DNA of 64,000 nucleotides, from positions 1,674,001 to 1,738,000 of the forward strand of contig NC_070565.1 in assembly GCF_026914185.1 (NCBI RefSeq), in the 5' to 3' direction. Shown here piece after piece: positions 23,805-35,255 of the stretch; the stretch's first letter is position 1; every line of letters begins with the position of its first letter. The notes below the pieces were generated by a model. That model did not search any database. It had not been told where the DNA came from and saw only the letters and a program-made list of their open reading frames with translations. Origin of the DNA: Puccinia triticina (Eukaryota; Basidiomycota; Pucciniomycetes; Pucciniales; Pucciniaceae). Position numbers and translations under genes: made by a program.

Positions 23805-24753
23805 TGTCAGCCAGAGTACATGTCACAGTACCTTACACGTACCAAGTACCTGCAATTGTTCACATTACATATAGTACATTCCTTTTTACACCTTTATTAC
23901 ATATGTATATCATTTGATACAAGCTTAAGAATGTACTCCTGTTATACATTACATTACAGATAACCATAGTTAAATACAGTTACCATAATTTACTGTTGTT
24001 ATGAGAGTTAAGTTACGTGCAACAGTAAGATTACAATACATTGTAATATTACTGTACACGTGAAATACCCCAAGACAGGTATCACTCATTTATCCCCTGT
24101 TACGCCTCAGTCCCCATTTACATAATATATTGGTTATGACATAATTACATAAACAATACATGATGTAATCCAATTCAAAGAGCACTGAATGGAATCAATG
24201 ATTGGTTATGATCAGCTAGTGTGCACAGCTACTGATCCAGGATCAGTACTGATCATTACACTGCCCTGATCATTTCCAATGTTGATCCTCATGAGGATCT
24301 GCTTCCCTTGAGCGCTTCCAGTTCCCCCCTGGTCCTGAAGCGCCTCCAAGCGCCTCATATTCCCTCCTGCTCTTTCCCCTCTATATAAACACGCCCCTCA
24401 GGACTGTTTATCCCTCAGAATATATTTATAGCAAGGTTTAACACATACATAGTTAAACAGTGCCCTCATTCTCACCCATCTTTCAATTCAGGAATAACAT
24501 CAACTCTTGATTACCCTTACCTTTCTATAGGTAAAACCACGAACCCAAGTTGAGTTATTCCTTGGATGCCTATTAACACCCTGTGTTGATCTGGATGCGC
24601 CTTAATTGAGCAAGCCTCTCAGTCAAGATTACTGATAGAGTGAAACCTTTTACAGGTCTTACCACGAACCCATTGGCCCATCCTTGGCATCTTACACCAT
24701 CATCTTGATAGTAACAACCCTCTCAGACACGGTTAGTTACATACAGGCTGACA
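23805..24753 (+). mobile_element. Solo LTR A (949 bp)
   Basis: It starts TGTCAGCC and ends GGCTGACA, with an exact 5-bp duplication ACAAT (23800-23804, 24754-24758). A TATA motif (CTATATAAAC, 24381) points to plus-strand transcription. Removing it with one ACAAT joins the two halves of the Copia-A HHCC segment in frame (QQYCDVCRAVK). A truncated relative lies at 57008 in the opposite orientation. Confidence 0.88.
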
Positions 24754-24942
24754 ACAATACTGTTGGGCATCAAGGATGTCACTTGTGATATTCACGCCAA
24801 TTTTGTCAAGAATGATCTTCAATTACTGATTGGATGGATTTCCCAAAAGAACATGCCAATCTTGTCGCTGAGCAGGCTGACTGGCTTGGTGTTGAATGGC
24901 ATTTACGGATATTACTTCACTGGATCCAATGTATAGGCGACC

Positions 24943-26175
24943 TCAACGTTTAAATGATTTGACAACTGTATTCCCACGCTTTAGTAGGAATAGCCCTTCC
25001 TTGTGCACCACTCGTACTCCATGATCTTCGGCTTGAGCGCAAGATAGGACATTTACACTTGCTCCAGGAACGTATAACACTGGAGAAATATTCATGTCGC
25101 CTAACTTAAGAGTGCCGGAGTGAGTAGCGAAGAGAGGTGATGAGAACGTAGCAATTTTCTTGCAAGGAATTTCTTTGATGTCCGACAGCATCAATAGGTT
25201 GCATACAGCGGATCCGGTAGCTCCCGTGTCAAAGATTAATTTGGTATCCCTGACTACACCTGACGTCATGATCGTTTCTGGATTAATGTCAATGTGAAAC
25301 CACGACTCGCCGGCATCAGAGTTGTTTGATCGTGAGATTGACTCTTGAGGTTGTTGATCATCCATCACACGCACAGAGGTATTTGAGGACAGCTGATTTG
25401 CTGCAAGAGCTCTCTCTAAGTTGGCCAGACGTTGTTCCATTGGGGAGCCTTGATTTGCACAAGTATGGAATGTTGGAGCCACTCCACGAAAACCTCCACG
25501 TCCACCTCTAGCCGATCCCGAAGATGATGAGTTTCCTTTTCCTTTTGAACCCGCTGTCATCACGCTTTCCTTATCACCTCCCCAACAAATTTGCTCAATA
25601 CCAATTCGGTCTGTGACTGTCTGTAGGCCGAAAGGTTTGACATTATACAAAGTTTGGACAAGGGAGGATAGTTTCTCTTCTTGATTAATGTTTTGGAGGA
25701 AAAATACAGCCAAAAGTCCGGATGAGATTTCCATGAGCTCTTTGTTGGAGGCCGTAAGTACAAGGAGTTTGGTATTGAGATTTTTGAAAGCGGAGATGTG
25801 AGCTTGAAGGGAGGATGATGGATCATATTCCAGGGAGAGGAGTTTGAAAAGTTTTTCGCAGATGACTACAATTGAGTCTTTTCCGCAAGCTCGATCTAGA
25901 GCGTTCCATGCATCAAAGAAGTTTGAGTGCGTGCGTATTTCAGGGTGAAGTTCCTTGCACACAGTACTCAGCAGAAGTGAAATGGCTGCCGAATTCTTCT
26001 TTTTGTATTTCTTGACATGGGGCTTCTTGTGATAGCTCTTGCTGAACAACTCATTGTTGCCTCGTCTGTTCATATACTGTTCCAGATGATAGCTCCATGC
26101 TGCGAAATTCTTGCGGTTGATTTTATTTATACAAATTTTGCTCAGAGCAATCAAATCATCGGAATTGGACAACAT
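24943..26175 (-). CDS. Copia-A Gag and protease, 410 aa
   Basis: The ORF starts at an ATG (MLSNSDDLIALS) just inside the 5' LTR. The first about 200 residues resemble the Copia Gag (UBN2-type) fold: FAAWSYHLEQYM and FFDAWNALDRACG are typical positions. Instead of a clear CCHC knuckle there is a GRGGFRG basic/RG patch near residue 210. The protease motif LIFDTGATGSAV is intact near residue 318. The ORF stops at a TGA after VVKSFKR while homologous sequence continues into the pre-integrase region, so the stop is probably a disabling mutation. Confidence 0.75.
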   Translation of the reverse strand: MLSNSDDLIALSKICINKINRKNFAAWSYHLEQYMNRRGNNELFSKSYHKKPHVKKYKKKNSAAISLLLSTVCKELHPEIRTHSNFFDAWNALDRACGKDSIVVICEKLFKLLSLEYDPSSSLQAHISAFKNLNTKLLVLTASNKELMEISSGLLAVFFLQNINQEEKLSSLVQTLYNVKPFGLQTVTDRIGIEQICWGGDKESVMTAGSKGKGNSSSSGSARGGRGGFRGVAPTFHTCANQGSPMEQRLANLERALAANQLSSNTSVRVMDDQQPQESISRSNNSDAGESWFHIDINPETIMTSGVVRDTKLIFDTGATGSAVCNLLMLSDIKEIPCKKIATFSSPLFATHSGTLKLGDMNISPVLYVPGASVNVLSCAQAEDHGVRVVHKEGLFLLKRGNTVVKSFKR

Positions 26176-26231
26176 CGTTCTTGTATTGCCTGTACCTGTT
26201 TTCTATCTCTGGCGGTTATTCAATTTTTAGA

Positions 26232-26243
26232 CTCTTGCTACCA
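26232..26243 (-). other. Copia-A primer-binding site
   Basis: Immediately inside the 5' LTR the minus strand reads TGGTAGCAAGAG. It begins TGG, as expected for pairing with a tRNA 3' end, and resembles initiator-Met type sites. Confidence 0.5.
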
Positions 26244-26781
26244 TGTAGTTCAGAAAAGTCTTGATTTATTGCAAATACTTAATAACCAGTAGTAGTAAAA
26301 CTAACAAAAAAAATGGTTAATAAAAAATAGGAAAATATGTGAGAACATTGAATAATTTTACCTATCGAGGTTTAGTTTTCTTGACTAGACAGGCTGTTGA
26401 TGTTGGCGATAAACTATGAGAGAATAATAAACTAAGAAAATATAAAAAGCATTGAGTTGATGAAACCTAAGATTGAGAAACAACAAGCAAACAAAGTACC
26501 TCTCCTCCCCCTGATCAAGTATCCTCTGTGTCTTGAAAACTACGCCTGCGCTCGACTGAGAATCACTGATTGATATGAAGTTCGGATGAGTGCTTGATTT
26601 TCAAGGGCTTGATAATGTTGACTTTACCTTGATTCGATATCAGCCAGGTTCAGTCAATGGTGTGGAGTGTGATCTTGATGGTACTGGGTTTGGTCACTTG
26701 GAGAGCTTGAGGTGAAAATTCTAGAAGCTTATTTGAGATTGAGATTGAGCATGTGACATGTAGTGAACATTTCATCCAAAA
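26244..26781 (-). repeat. Copia-A 5' LTR (empty-site copy)
   Basis: 538 bp; it matches the 3' LTR at 7148-8553 without the CACTA-like insert. TCCAA follows at 26782-26786. Confidence 0.85.
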
Positions 26782-27081
26782 TCCAATGACTTGGTCCTCC
26801 AAGTCCAACTTGGTAGTGGGACAAGCAAGTTGGACTTGGAAGGTCATTCAGCCAATGATTGGCTTTGTTTGGGCAAGACGCCCGCAAGGTAGCCTTGCAC
26901 ACCAACCACCGACAGGTGATTAATTGGTTGGATATCCTTCCGAGTAATTCACACCTTGGCTGGATTCCAACTGAGTAATCCAAAGCTCAGTTGGAATTAC
27001 AACCGAGCTTTCCAGAGTTTGGTTGTATTTCTAGCCAAGCTTTCAAATGTTTGGTTGGATTTCCCAACAAGCATTCCAATA
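26782..27081. repeat. Right part of the dispersed repeat split by Copia-A
   Basis: It continues the sequence interrupted at 7147. It has short inverted repeats (AAGTCCAACTTGG; CAACTGAGTAATCC with CTCAGTTGGAATTAC) and TTGGTTGGAT words, similar in style to 36600-36780. No gene. Confidence 0.35.
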
Positions 27082-27327
27082 GGGGGGTTCACGTTAGCCT
27101 GATTTTGGCTTCTTGTCACGGATGGTTTCAAATCTCATGCACGCTTCCTGCATAAACTTAAAAAAATACTGCATAAGCATTCCCTTCAGCAAGGCCTTCA
27201 AAGGGGAGGTCTTGCTGAGAACTCTATTTATTTTCTAGAATATCCTTGCATAGACCTGCATGAGCAGCCATCACTTTTTAACAAGGTTTTTTGACTGATT
27301 TTGAAATCAGCCTAACGTGAACCCCCC
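27082..27327. mobile_element. TA-flanked MITE (246 bp)
   Basis: The ends GGGGGGTTCACGTTAGCCTG and TAGGCTGATTTC-type complement form an inverted repeat of about 25 bp, with TA on each side (27080-27081, 27328-27329). No ORF. It fits a Tc1/mariner-type MITE unrelated in sequence to the one at 11267. Confidence 0.7.
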
Positions 27328-27473
27328 TAATGTTTTGGTGCGGTACAAGGGTTCCAGTTGCTGGTCCGTGCCTCTGCACGGGTTCACCGTGGAATCCACG
27401 GAGAACTTCAGATGGGTGCACGTCAAACTTTGACGCGTCCCAACGGATATACCCGGTCCCTTCCCGCGGTGCG

Positions 27474-29139
27474 TGTCAGCTGGCTACTATGGCAGAGCCA
27501 CCGTGACATAAAAATAATACAAATAAAAACATAAAAAGTAGTGTTACATATGAAAGAGACATTATCACTCTTACATATGTAAAACTACGCAAAAACATTA
27601 AATACATATATAAGTAATTAATTACTTAGCTTTGTGTAATTAATAAGTAAAATATTATAGAAGATTCTGATTCTACGGGTAAAATAACCTAGGGTACCTC
27701 ACTTACACATACCCTTAATTATTACCCCTTCCTTGTGTAAACTAACTACAAAGTTTACGCAAGTGCATCACGCCCTGCGTGGATGCACTTGTATGCATAT
27801 ATATATATAAGTACATATATTTACAACCATTTCCAGTGACGTAACTGAGGTGTTGTGTACAGTTCAAAAGATAACTTTATTTGTTGCGTGGCGCACCCAA
27901 GCCTGCGTGTTCTGTTGCCTAGAGCTCAAGCCCGCGCCCATAGTGTACATATATGCATAATGCATAAAGTAGCCCGCAACAAAAGCGCTCAGGCTACCAA
28001 TAAGTAAGAATGGGCCAGAATACGCCCCAATAACAAATATTACATGTGTTATAGGGCTTGTACACATGTAATTAATCACCAAACAAGATGTAATTACCAC
28101 GTCATTCAATATAAAACATTCTAGATGGAAAAGAGCTCTTGCAGCGTGCACAGGAGACACTAGAAAGCGCCCCAGCTTCTCCCAAGCCTCACTACACGTA
28201 AATTACAACTGTAGTAAATGTGTAGAAGGGATCAAATGAACTGGAGCACTTAATAAGCGCCTCCAGAACATGTATGAAGCACTGCTTGCACGTGTACAAG
28301 TGCACAGAAGCCAGTTCTGGTACCTTCTGTGGCACATTTCCACGGAAATGAGCGTCACAGAACCCCCAAACCAGCCCCCATGACGTGTAAGGCATGTGTA
28401 AGATCACGCAGAACCTCTGTAAATGGTCCTTGGCAACCCTTGTATCCAAGCCCCAAGGTTCCACGACCCACAGCGCCTTCTAGCGCAACCAAATTGCCTC
28501 AGAATGCGCCCACAAGTGTCCCCATGTCCCCTGGGCGCCCCTGGAGGCCTGCCTAGGCTATAAAAAGGGCCCTTTCTCCGCCCAAAAGGAGATTCCCCAG
28601 CTTTACATTACCTATTAGAATTTTACCCGCCTTCAACAGCCTCATTAGCCTGTGATTTGCCAGGTAAAATACCTACTTTCGTGATTTTTAGCCCCAATTT
28701 CCGCCCTGAAGCTGTCCAGTAACCACCCTGCCCTCAAGATTACCACTTCTGAGCGCCTCCAACTGCCCAACTTCACGCCTGAAGAACCTCAAGTGCCCCT
28801 AGGGTCTTATACTAGTAAGTTTAAGCCCCTTCTCTTGAGATTCTCCGCTATTTCTTTCTGGGATTTAAAACACCCCTGTTTACAGGCCCCAGTTCTTCAT
28901 TCTAGAGGGATTAAACACCCCTGATTTATCAGGCCCCTCTTTAAAATTAATTATATTCATTTTATTACGTCAAATTGGCCCAAATTGGCCCAAATTGCCT
29001 TATTCTTACGCCATAATTCCCAACAATTACGTTGGAATTAACCCTTATAACCTTGTCTTAGAGTTTTATAACTCTAATCTTTTGCTTTGCACCACGTGTA
29101 GCTAGAAGGATAATATCCTTGGCATCACGTAGGCTGACA
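27474..29139 (+). mobile_element. Solo LTR C (1666 bp)
   Basis: It starts TGTCAGCTGG and ends GTAGGCTGACA. Flanking pentamers are GTGCG (27469-27473) and GTACG (29140-29144), one transition apart. A TATA box (TATAAAAAGGG, 28559) is followed by C/T-rich leader sequence. The last about 160 bp match the start of LTR D (63803) in opposite orientation. ORFs inside are incidental. Confidence 0.75.
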
Positions 29140-29144
29140 GTACG

Positions 29145-30487
29145 GGTCACGGGACGCCTTCTTGGCAGCGGGAATGCCGGGTACCGCTTTTAGTCACGCA
29201 AGTATACTGTAAGAACTCCATTTGAGTCCTTCACTGGTCGTCGTCGAGGGGCACAAAAGACAAGGCAAAAGCCTAAGCCGTCTAGTACCAACGTAGGTAA
29301 GGCTGGGCCCTGTTCCTGGCCTCTCCGGGTATACCTGCGGTCTGCCCAGCGGGTATAGGGCTCCGGGACGCCTCTTCGCCTGGACCGTACCCGGCCTACC
29401 CGGCGGGTACGGTCCATGGGCAGCCTCAGAAATACCCGCGGGTATATTGGGTATGAGGAAGGTCATTTTCAGGTGCGCTGAGGCTACCAATCTGCACCCG
29501 CGTGGAGGAAGCGAGCAAAAAAAATGCACATGTAAAAAGTGCAAAGGTCCTTCATCCCGGACTGGGGCCCTCATGGCTCATGGGCGCAAAGTGGGTGCAG
29601 TAGCTCTGGGCCTTTACGGGCCTTACCCGCGGGAATCGGGAACGGGCCTCGGGTATACCCGGGGGAATCGGGAACGGGTCTCGGGTATAACCGCGGGCTG
29701 GCGGGTATACCCGTAGCCCGGCCGCCCCGCGGGTACCCTGTTCCCGTTCCCAATACCCGCGGGTAAGGCTCGGGCTGCTCGATTTTGGTACCCGAGTGAC
29801 GGGTATACCCGCGGGACGGGCGCCAGGCTAGCTCAAAGTGGCCGGGTACCCCGCGGGATCCAGCCCTAAACGTAAGGGCTGTATTGCAGGTATCTAGCTG
29901 GGAGAGAGTGAAGCTCTCTCATATGTAAGTACAACTAGATCATAAGGGGATGAGAAGAATAAAAGATAGCTTACCTAGCCGGGAGAGAGTGAAGCTCTCT
30001 GCCGGACTAGGGAAATAGTAGGAGGAGACTAAGTACTCTTGTAGCTTATGTAATACTTGTGATAGCTCTTGTGAAAGGTTATTGTGAGACTCCAGGGATG
30101 GTGGCTTACATATACCCGCACCCGGGCGGAAATGTACCCATAACCAACAGGAATATATCCGCCGGGCGAGGCCCGGGATGGGGCAAAAGGCTTGGGTACT
30201 ATAAGAACTCAGGACCTATACAGTGATAGTCCAATGTGGGGTAAGCTCTCCAAACGTCTGGGTCTGGTCTCCTAATCTTAATAGTATTGCATGATGACTA
30301 ACTAACCTATACAGTGATAGTCCAATGTGGGGTAAGCTCTCCACACGTCCAGGTCCGGTCTCCTAATCTCAATGAGAAAAGAGAAAAAGGAGCTGGGCTG
30401 GGCTATCTGTATAGACTAGGTACAACATTTAGGTTTCAGACACACAACCGGTATAACACACTTAGGTTTGGATGCTGTGTAAGTACA
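29145..30487. repeat. GC-rich hairpin sequence and Copia-D 3' LTR region
   Basis: 29300-29860 is dense in CGGGTATACCCG, CCGCGGG and GGGTACCC palindromes and contains no real gene. 29890-30020 holds GGGAGAGAGTGAAGCTCTCT twice. 30214-30370 holds two copies of an about 65-bp unit (ACCTATACAGTGATAGTCC...). The segment ends at 30487 where, on the minus strand, a TTGGGAGGGGG purine tract meets TGTACTTACACAGC, the expected start of the Copia-D 3' LTR. The left LTR boundary is unclear. Confidence 0.5.
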
Positions 30488-32498
30488 CCCCCTCCCAAAA
30501 TTGCATAGGTCACCTGGATAATTTGAGTTTTCCCAAGGCTCAAATCATCTTCTTTGGTCCCAGGGGCTTGGTAAAGATGTCTGCTAATTTATTGACAGTA
30601 CTGGTCCAATTGAGTGAGATGCCTTCTTCACAAATGAGGTCGTTCACAAAATAAAAAAGTGCGTTTGAGGTACTTTGTCTTCTTTTTAGAGGCATTATTG
30701 GAAGCAATAAGTATCACCACTTGATTATCTACATGAATTGAAGTCTTGGGGTGATAATCAAAATCTTCAAGGATGTTGATGATGTGAGATAAAATTTGAG
30801 AGCCTTCAGATAACGCAACACACTCTGCTGCACATGTTGACAGGGCTACTACGGTTTGCCACCAAGATCCCCAAGCCACTGCATCCCCAGTGAGTAAGCA
30901 CATACCCCGTTGTCAACCTCTTGTGTTCTCCCCCCCAATTTGCATGTGTCCAAATTTGACATCCATCCTCCTTTGCCGTGTACACCAGCCGCCTATCAAC
31001 CATTTTCTTCAAATATACAACTAAACCGTACAGTGCCATCCAATGTTTTTCCAAGGGATTTGATGAGAAGGGAACAAGCAAGTTCAACAGTAATGACAAA
31101 TCAGGTCAAGTCCCACCAGAGAGATACATCAATGAGCTTAATATTGAGTGATATTCTGTAGAATCAACATGGGCACCAGCCAAGATTTCAGTGTCATCTG
31201 TCAACAATGGTGAGTCTTTACAGTACGCTTTCCTGTGGTATTTTTGTACAATCTGTTCAGCTAAGACCTTCTGACTAGGTTCTACGCCGTTGTTGGTCCT
31301 CTTGATATCAATGCCTACCAGGTGCTCTACAGTACTTTTGGCGACCATTTGATTTCAAGTTCTTGTGTCATTCCTTTTTGCAGCTTTTCCAGTAGTTTCT
31401 GATCAGACACCATTGCAAAACCATTTTCAATGTGCAACCAGATGATCACAAAACCGGAATTTTTCTTGAAAAGGTACAAAGATGGTTCAATTTAACTTGC
31501 CACAAAAACAAGACCCTCAAATGTTTGCTTGAAAAATTTCTACTAGCAGCAGGCGGCCTGTTTTGTGCCATACATAGCTTTCTTAAGTCACATGACTTTA
31601 TCCTTCAGTTCCGGACAGATTCCAATTGGGGTTTGGACGTAAACTTCCTCTTCAATAGGACTGTAGAGATAGGTAAAAATGATGTTGAAACTCGCTGTGG
31701 GGTAGTTGTATTTCAAAGCTATGGAGATTAATAGTTGCAGGGTATTCAAAGAGGCTGTAGGAGTTTAAGTCTTGTTGCAATCTTCACCCATCCTTTGATT
31801 GTATCCTTTAGCCACATATCTTGCCCTGAACTTTTCAATCGTCCCATCAGGTTTCCTCTTGATCAAAAACACCCAACGCACCCCCAGCACCTTAATCCCC
31901 TTTTACGGATTGACTGGTTCCCAGACCCCCAATTCACCAAACTTGCCTATTTCATACCACACCACCAAACACTATTCCTCCATATCCTTCCCTGCGAGTG
32001 CTTGCCAGATTGTCCTTGGAAGCTTGTGCTTGGACCCAGCATGGAGGTGAGCTATTTGTCTCTGCTCTTCTGCTTCAAACTCATCAGTCTTCACTTCACC
32101 TAGTTGGAGGATTATCTGATTTAAGATAAGCTCAAGATCTGTCTTCTTAGTGTATTTCTTGACCAGCAGGTTCCTGGAAATCCGCGATTTGAACAGAGGC
32201 CAAGTGGAAAATCCAATTTTCAAGAGGCAGCCAGAAAGGCCACCCAACACCGGCAACAGACCATCTTGTGCTTGCTTGTCAAGCTTCTTCCGTTGTTCTT
32301 GAGGAATGTGGATGATGGCCTTCGCTCCAAATGGGAATATGGTATTTGGTTTGGGATTGGTCCCGTAGAAGAGTTGTACTGGGCACTTGTCACCTGCCCT
32401 AGAGTTTGAGATCCTCTTGTGCATATACATCGCGGTTGAGTAGGTGTAGATCCAGAAATTTCTTGGTAAGTCACTTTTGTGCAGCATTAGAGAATCTG

Positions 32499-33022
32499 CC
32501 GGCGCACCCGGGTGCCAGCGGTACCCGGGTAACGCACCGCTTTTTTTCAAGAAAATAGGCACCCGGCACCTGCCGGCGGATGCCGCGGGTGTACCGGCGG
32601 TACTTTCCTCTTGATGACCGGGTTCTGTCCCGGTCATCGAGAGGGTTGACTCCTCCCGATGACTTGGATCTGTCCCGGTCAGCGAGAGGGTTGTTTCCTC
32701 TTGATGACCGGGGTTCATGTCCCGGTTATTAAGAGGGTTGGTTCCTCTCAATGACCGAGGTCTGTCCCGGTTATCGATTGAGATGGCTGATTCCCCTTGA
32801 TGACCGGGATCTGTCCCAATCATTGAGAGGGCTGTGATTCCTCTTGGGACCCCCCAGCCCCGACCAAAACCCCGCGCCATCTAGGTAAGCTGGGGAGGTA
32901 CCTGGGCGGGTACCCGGGTGCCGCACCCATTTTGCCAGGCACCCGTACCTGGACACGGCACCCTCCCGCGGGTGCGGGCGGTACCCGCCAACGGGTGCCG
33001 GGTACCTGCCCCGGATCCAACA
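32499..33022. mobile_element. GC-rich hairpin element inserted in Copia-D integrase
   Basis: It separates HTVMHRES from SLMLHKSDLP of the integrase. The edges are CGGTACCCGGGT-type palindromes. The middle (32595-32850) is a tandem of about five units built on GATGACCGGG, a short loop, and CCCGGTCATC. The GGTACCC/GGATCC palindromes resemble 29300-29860, suggesting one family. No terminal repeat or TSD could be fixed because the target itself is palindromic (AGAATCTGCAGATTCT). Confidence 0.5.
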
Positions 33023-33314
33023 GCAGATTCTCTATGCATCACAGTATGGGCCATATTGCCTAACATCCTGTTGAGACGTTCAGCTTCTCCATTTTGCCGG
33101 GGGCTATATGAAGTGACTGGGGCTAATGCTACTCGGACCTCTTTTAGCAATGGTTTCAGCGACTCAACGTACTCGGGGGCGTTATTGCAGCGGAGGTATG
33201 ATGGGTAACATCCAAAATTGTTCTTGATTTGATGCATCCAAGACATGATTTTTACAGGAACATCGGATTTAGCAATCATCAATGTGCAACATATTGTCTT
33301 TTCTGAGAAGGTTG

Positions 33315-33710
33315 GACCTTTCCCAATCTTTTTTGTTTTGGTGTATGGGTCTATTTTTGATTTTTAGATTAAATTTTGGCTGGAGTATCCCACAGCCCTC
33401 TTGTCCTTTGCAGGTTGTCTAATGGTCTGGTGCTTGGTCGGCCCCTCTGTTTGGGCAGAGGGCAGCGGTCTATCACCATGACTCCAATGAGCTGCGGTGG
33501 GAGGGGTCAACAAGCAGCTCTGGTTCCAAATATGACCTCAGTTTTCCTGAAGTCTACTCCAAGACCATCTTCTCAAGGATGATGGCTCTGGGTTTCAATT
33601 TAGCCTTGGGCTGTATCTGACACCTGTCAAATCAAAACTCGGAGTATATCTGAAAGATATGTGATTTGCAAAGGATTTTTGAAAACATTTTTTTAAAATT
33701 TTGTCCAAGC
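33315..33710. other. Unclassified insert in Copia-D integrase
   Basis: About 400 bp that separates YIVFSKK from the MIAKSDVPVKIMSW segment. No ORF, array or terminal repeat recognised. Confidence 0.35.
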
Positions 33711-34580
33711 TTCTTGGAAAATACAATATATGTGTAGGTACTTGCATGATTTCTAAGCGTTACATAGCAGAGCCCACTGATATCATAATTGAATGGTCCC
33801 GCGACATCTGAAACCATCAAGTCCAGGGGTTTATCACAAGGGATTTGCAAGCCCAACACAATGCTCTTCTTATCAACACTCTTTGGCTTGGTGCACTGTT
33901 CACAAGAGAAAGAGATCAATTTGAGCTCAAGCTTAACAAAGTCCCTCTGCTGCAGGTGTGTCTTGTGAATCAAGCCTCCGACAGCCCTTGGCAGGAGGGA
34001 CTTGCGCCTTATTGCCCCTTTTTGTGGGGGCAAGATTCTAAATTTAGGTTGCAGGAGTTTTAAAACCTCTCTAATTCCTTGCTTCCATGTCTTTCTTTGG
34101 AATAAAGTTGCTTAGGTGGAAGACTAGCTTGTGCCTGTCCAACCTACAGAGTTTGAGTAACTTCATGTCATTCCTTCTGGTCCAAAAAAATCTTTAAATA
34201 TACACAAAATGAGGATTTTTCACGGAAAGGGTCTGTGCTCACCAACATAGTTTCTACAGTTTGCTCTCCACAAGAATTTAGAGGGGATCATGGGAGATGT
34301 AAAAATCTGTACTCTTTTCTCCAGCATGTTCCAATTACATTGAGCTAATAAACAAGGAGTGGAAGTTGTGGGTGAGCTGTAGAAAAAATAAACAAAATAC
34401 CTTGAAAATCCATTCTTGGTGCGCGGGTTTGGGGAGCTAAGGGGTAAGTCCCCCCTGACAGAGGCTTGCTTTGCGAGTTCACCCCCAAAGTCTTGAGGGA
34501 ATTTGTTAAGTTTGATTTGAGCTTGATATGTTCAAACAATCTCTTCACACACATGTCCTAGGCAAACATGCCATACATAA

Positions 34581-34950
34581 GAGAATCTCCACTGCGGGTG
34601 CTAAACCAGATATAGCACCCCAAACCCGCTTTAGCAAAGCCACTGCGGGTGCCAAACACACATCAAATATGTGAACTTGCCTCTTGGGAGCTATGTATCC
34701 TGTTTGCAATCTTTAAAACAGGATAGCACCCCAACCTTGCACCACCCTTGCGAGTATCACACATCTCTCATGTGATACTCTTAGCTTCTCCCCTGACGGC
34801 AATACAAAACCTCAAATTTCACAACCGCAAGCTGTCATTCATGGCAACTTACGGTACAAGGCTGCCTTGCTGCAGGTTGCTAAAACTGCGCCCCAGTCGC
34901 CAAACTCAAAGATTTGGCAATGCAGTTTAGCACCCACAGTGGAGATGCTT
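34581..34950. mobile_element. Harbinger-type MITE (370 bp)
   Basis: The ends GAGAATCTCCACTGCGGGTG and (complement) AAGCATCTCCACTGTGGGTG form imperfect inverted repeats of about 25 bp. TAA flanks both sides (34578-34580, 34951-34953). A TWA trinucleotide duplication and the RCATCTCCA ends fit PIF/Harbinger MITEs. No ORF. Confidence 0.65.
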
Positions 34951-35255
34951 TAAGTATCAAATGATGGAAATGAGGTGATCTTGTTGATGGTATCATTGTT
35001 TGTAGTTTTTGAATTCCAGAAATAATTATGGAAAACAGTCAAATAAGAATTACGGAAGGAATCAAAAACAGTAGCTTTTGTTCCTTCATACAACAATTTC
35101 CAACCATCTGCTAACAAGCAGCCTGTAGAAAAAATTATGCCATCAACATCAGGGACGTGATACACATTAGGGATTGTGATGTTTTCTGTTGGAGTCGGAA
35201 TCATCACTGTCCCTATTCTGTTGACCGTTGTGATGCTCCATCCCAAGCCATATAT

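Larger units (their letters stand above)
10831..24942 (-). pseudogene. Copia-A integrase, split by four insertions
   Basis: Pieces in order on the minus strand are 24942-24759 (pre-integrase, QDWHVLLGNPSNQ), 23804-23742 (CDVCRAVKLK, the Cys pair of HHCC, then an in-frame TGA), 21649-21549 (LHFDTMEINTPAKYGHKYI, first catalytic Asp), 11721-11638 (YVRIFVVQSKTKVEG), 11264-11152 and 11151-10831 (ERGAPYSPQTNGVAERFNQ, catalytic Glu). The second catalytic position reads SNHGSEF where SDHG or SDNG is usual. The two insertion-site halves around Gypsy-1 rebuild DDFSGYVRIF exactly. Confidence 0.75.
7148..26781 (-). mobile_element. Copia-A: Ty1/Copia element expanded by five nested insertions
   Basis: The element lies on the minus strand between two TCCAA copies (7143-7147 and 26782-26786), a 5-bp target-site duplication. 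Its LTRs are 26244-26781 (538 bp) and 7148-8553 (535 bp once an insertion is removed). Reading minus from the 5' LTR gives gag/protease, HHCC, integrase, RT and RNase H. Foreign blocks are 23805-24753, 21650-23741, 11722-21548, 11267-11637 and 7430-8297. Removing them with their target duplications restores continuous integrase reading apart from point defects. Catalytic Asp residues in RT and integrase read Asn, so the element is dead. Confidence 0.85.

Noticed and set aside
28329..28556. 75-codon plus-strand ORF before the TATA box of solo LTR C
   Set aside because: It lies inside LTR regulatory sequence, with no motif and no relative.
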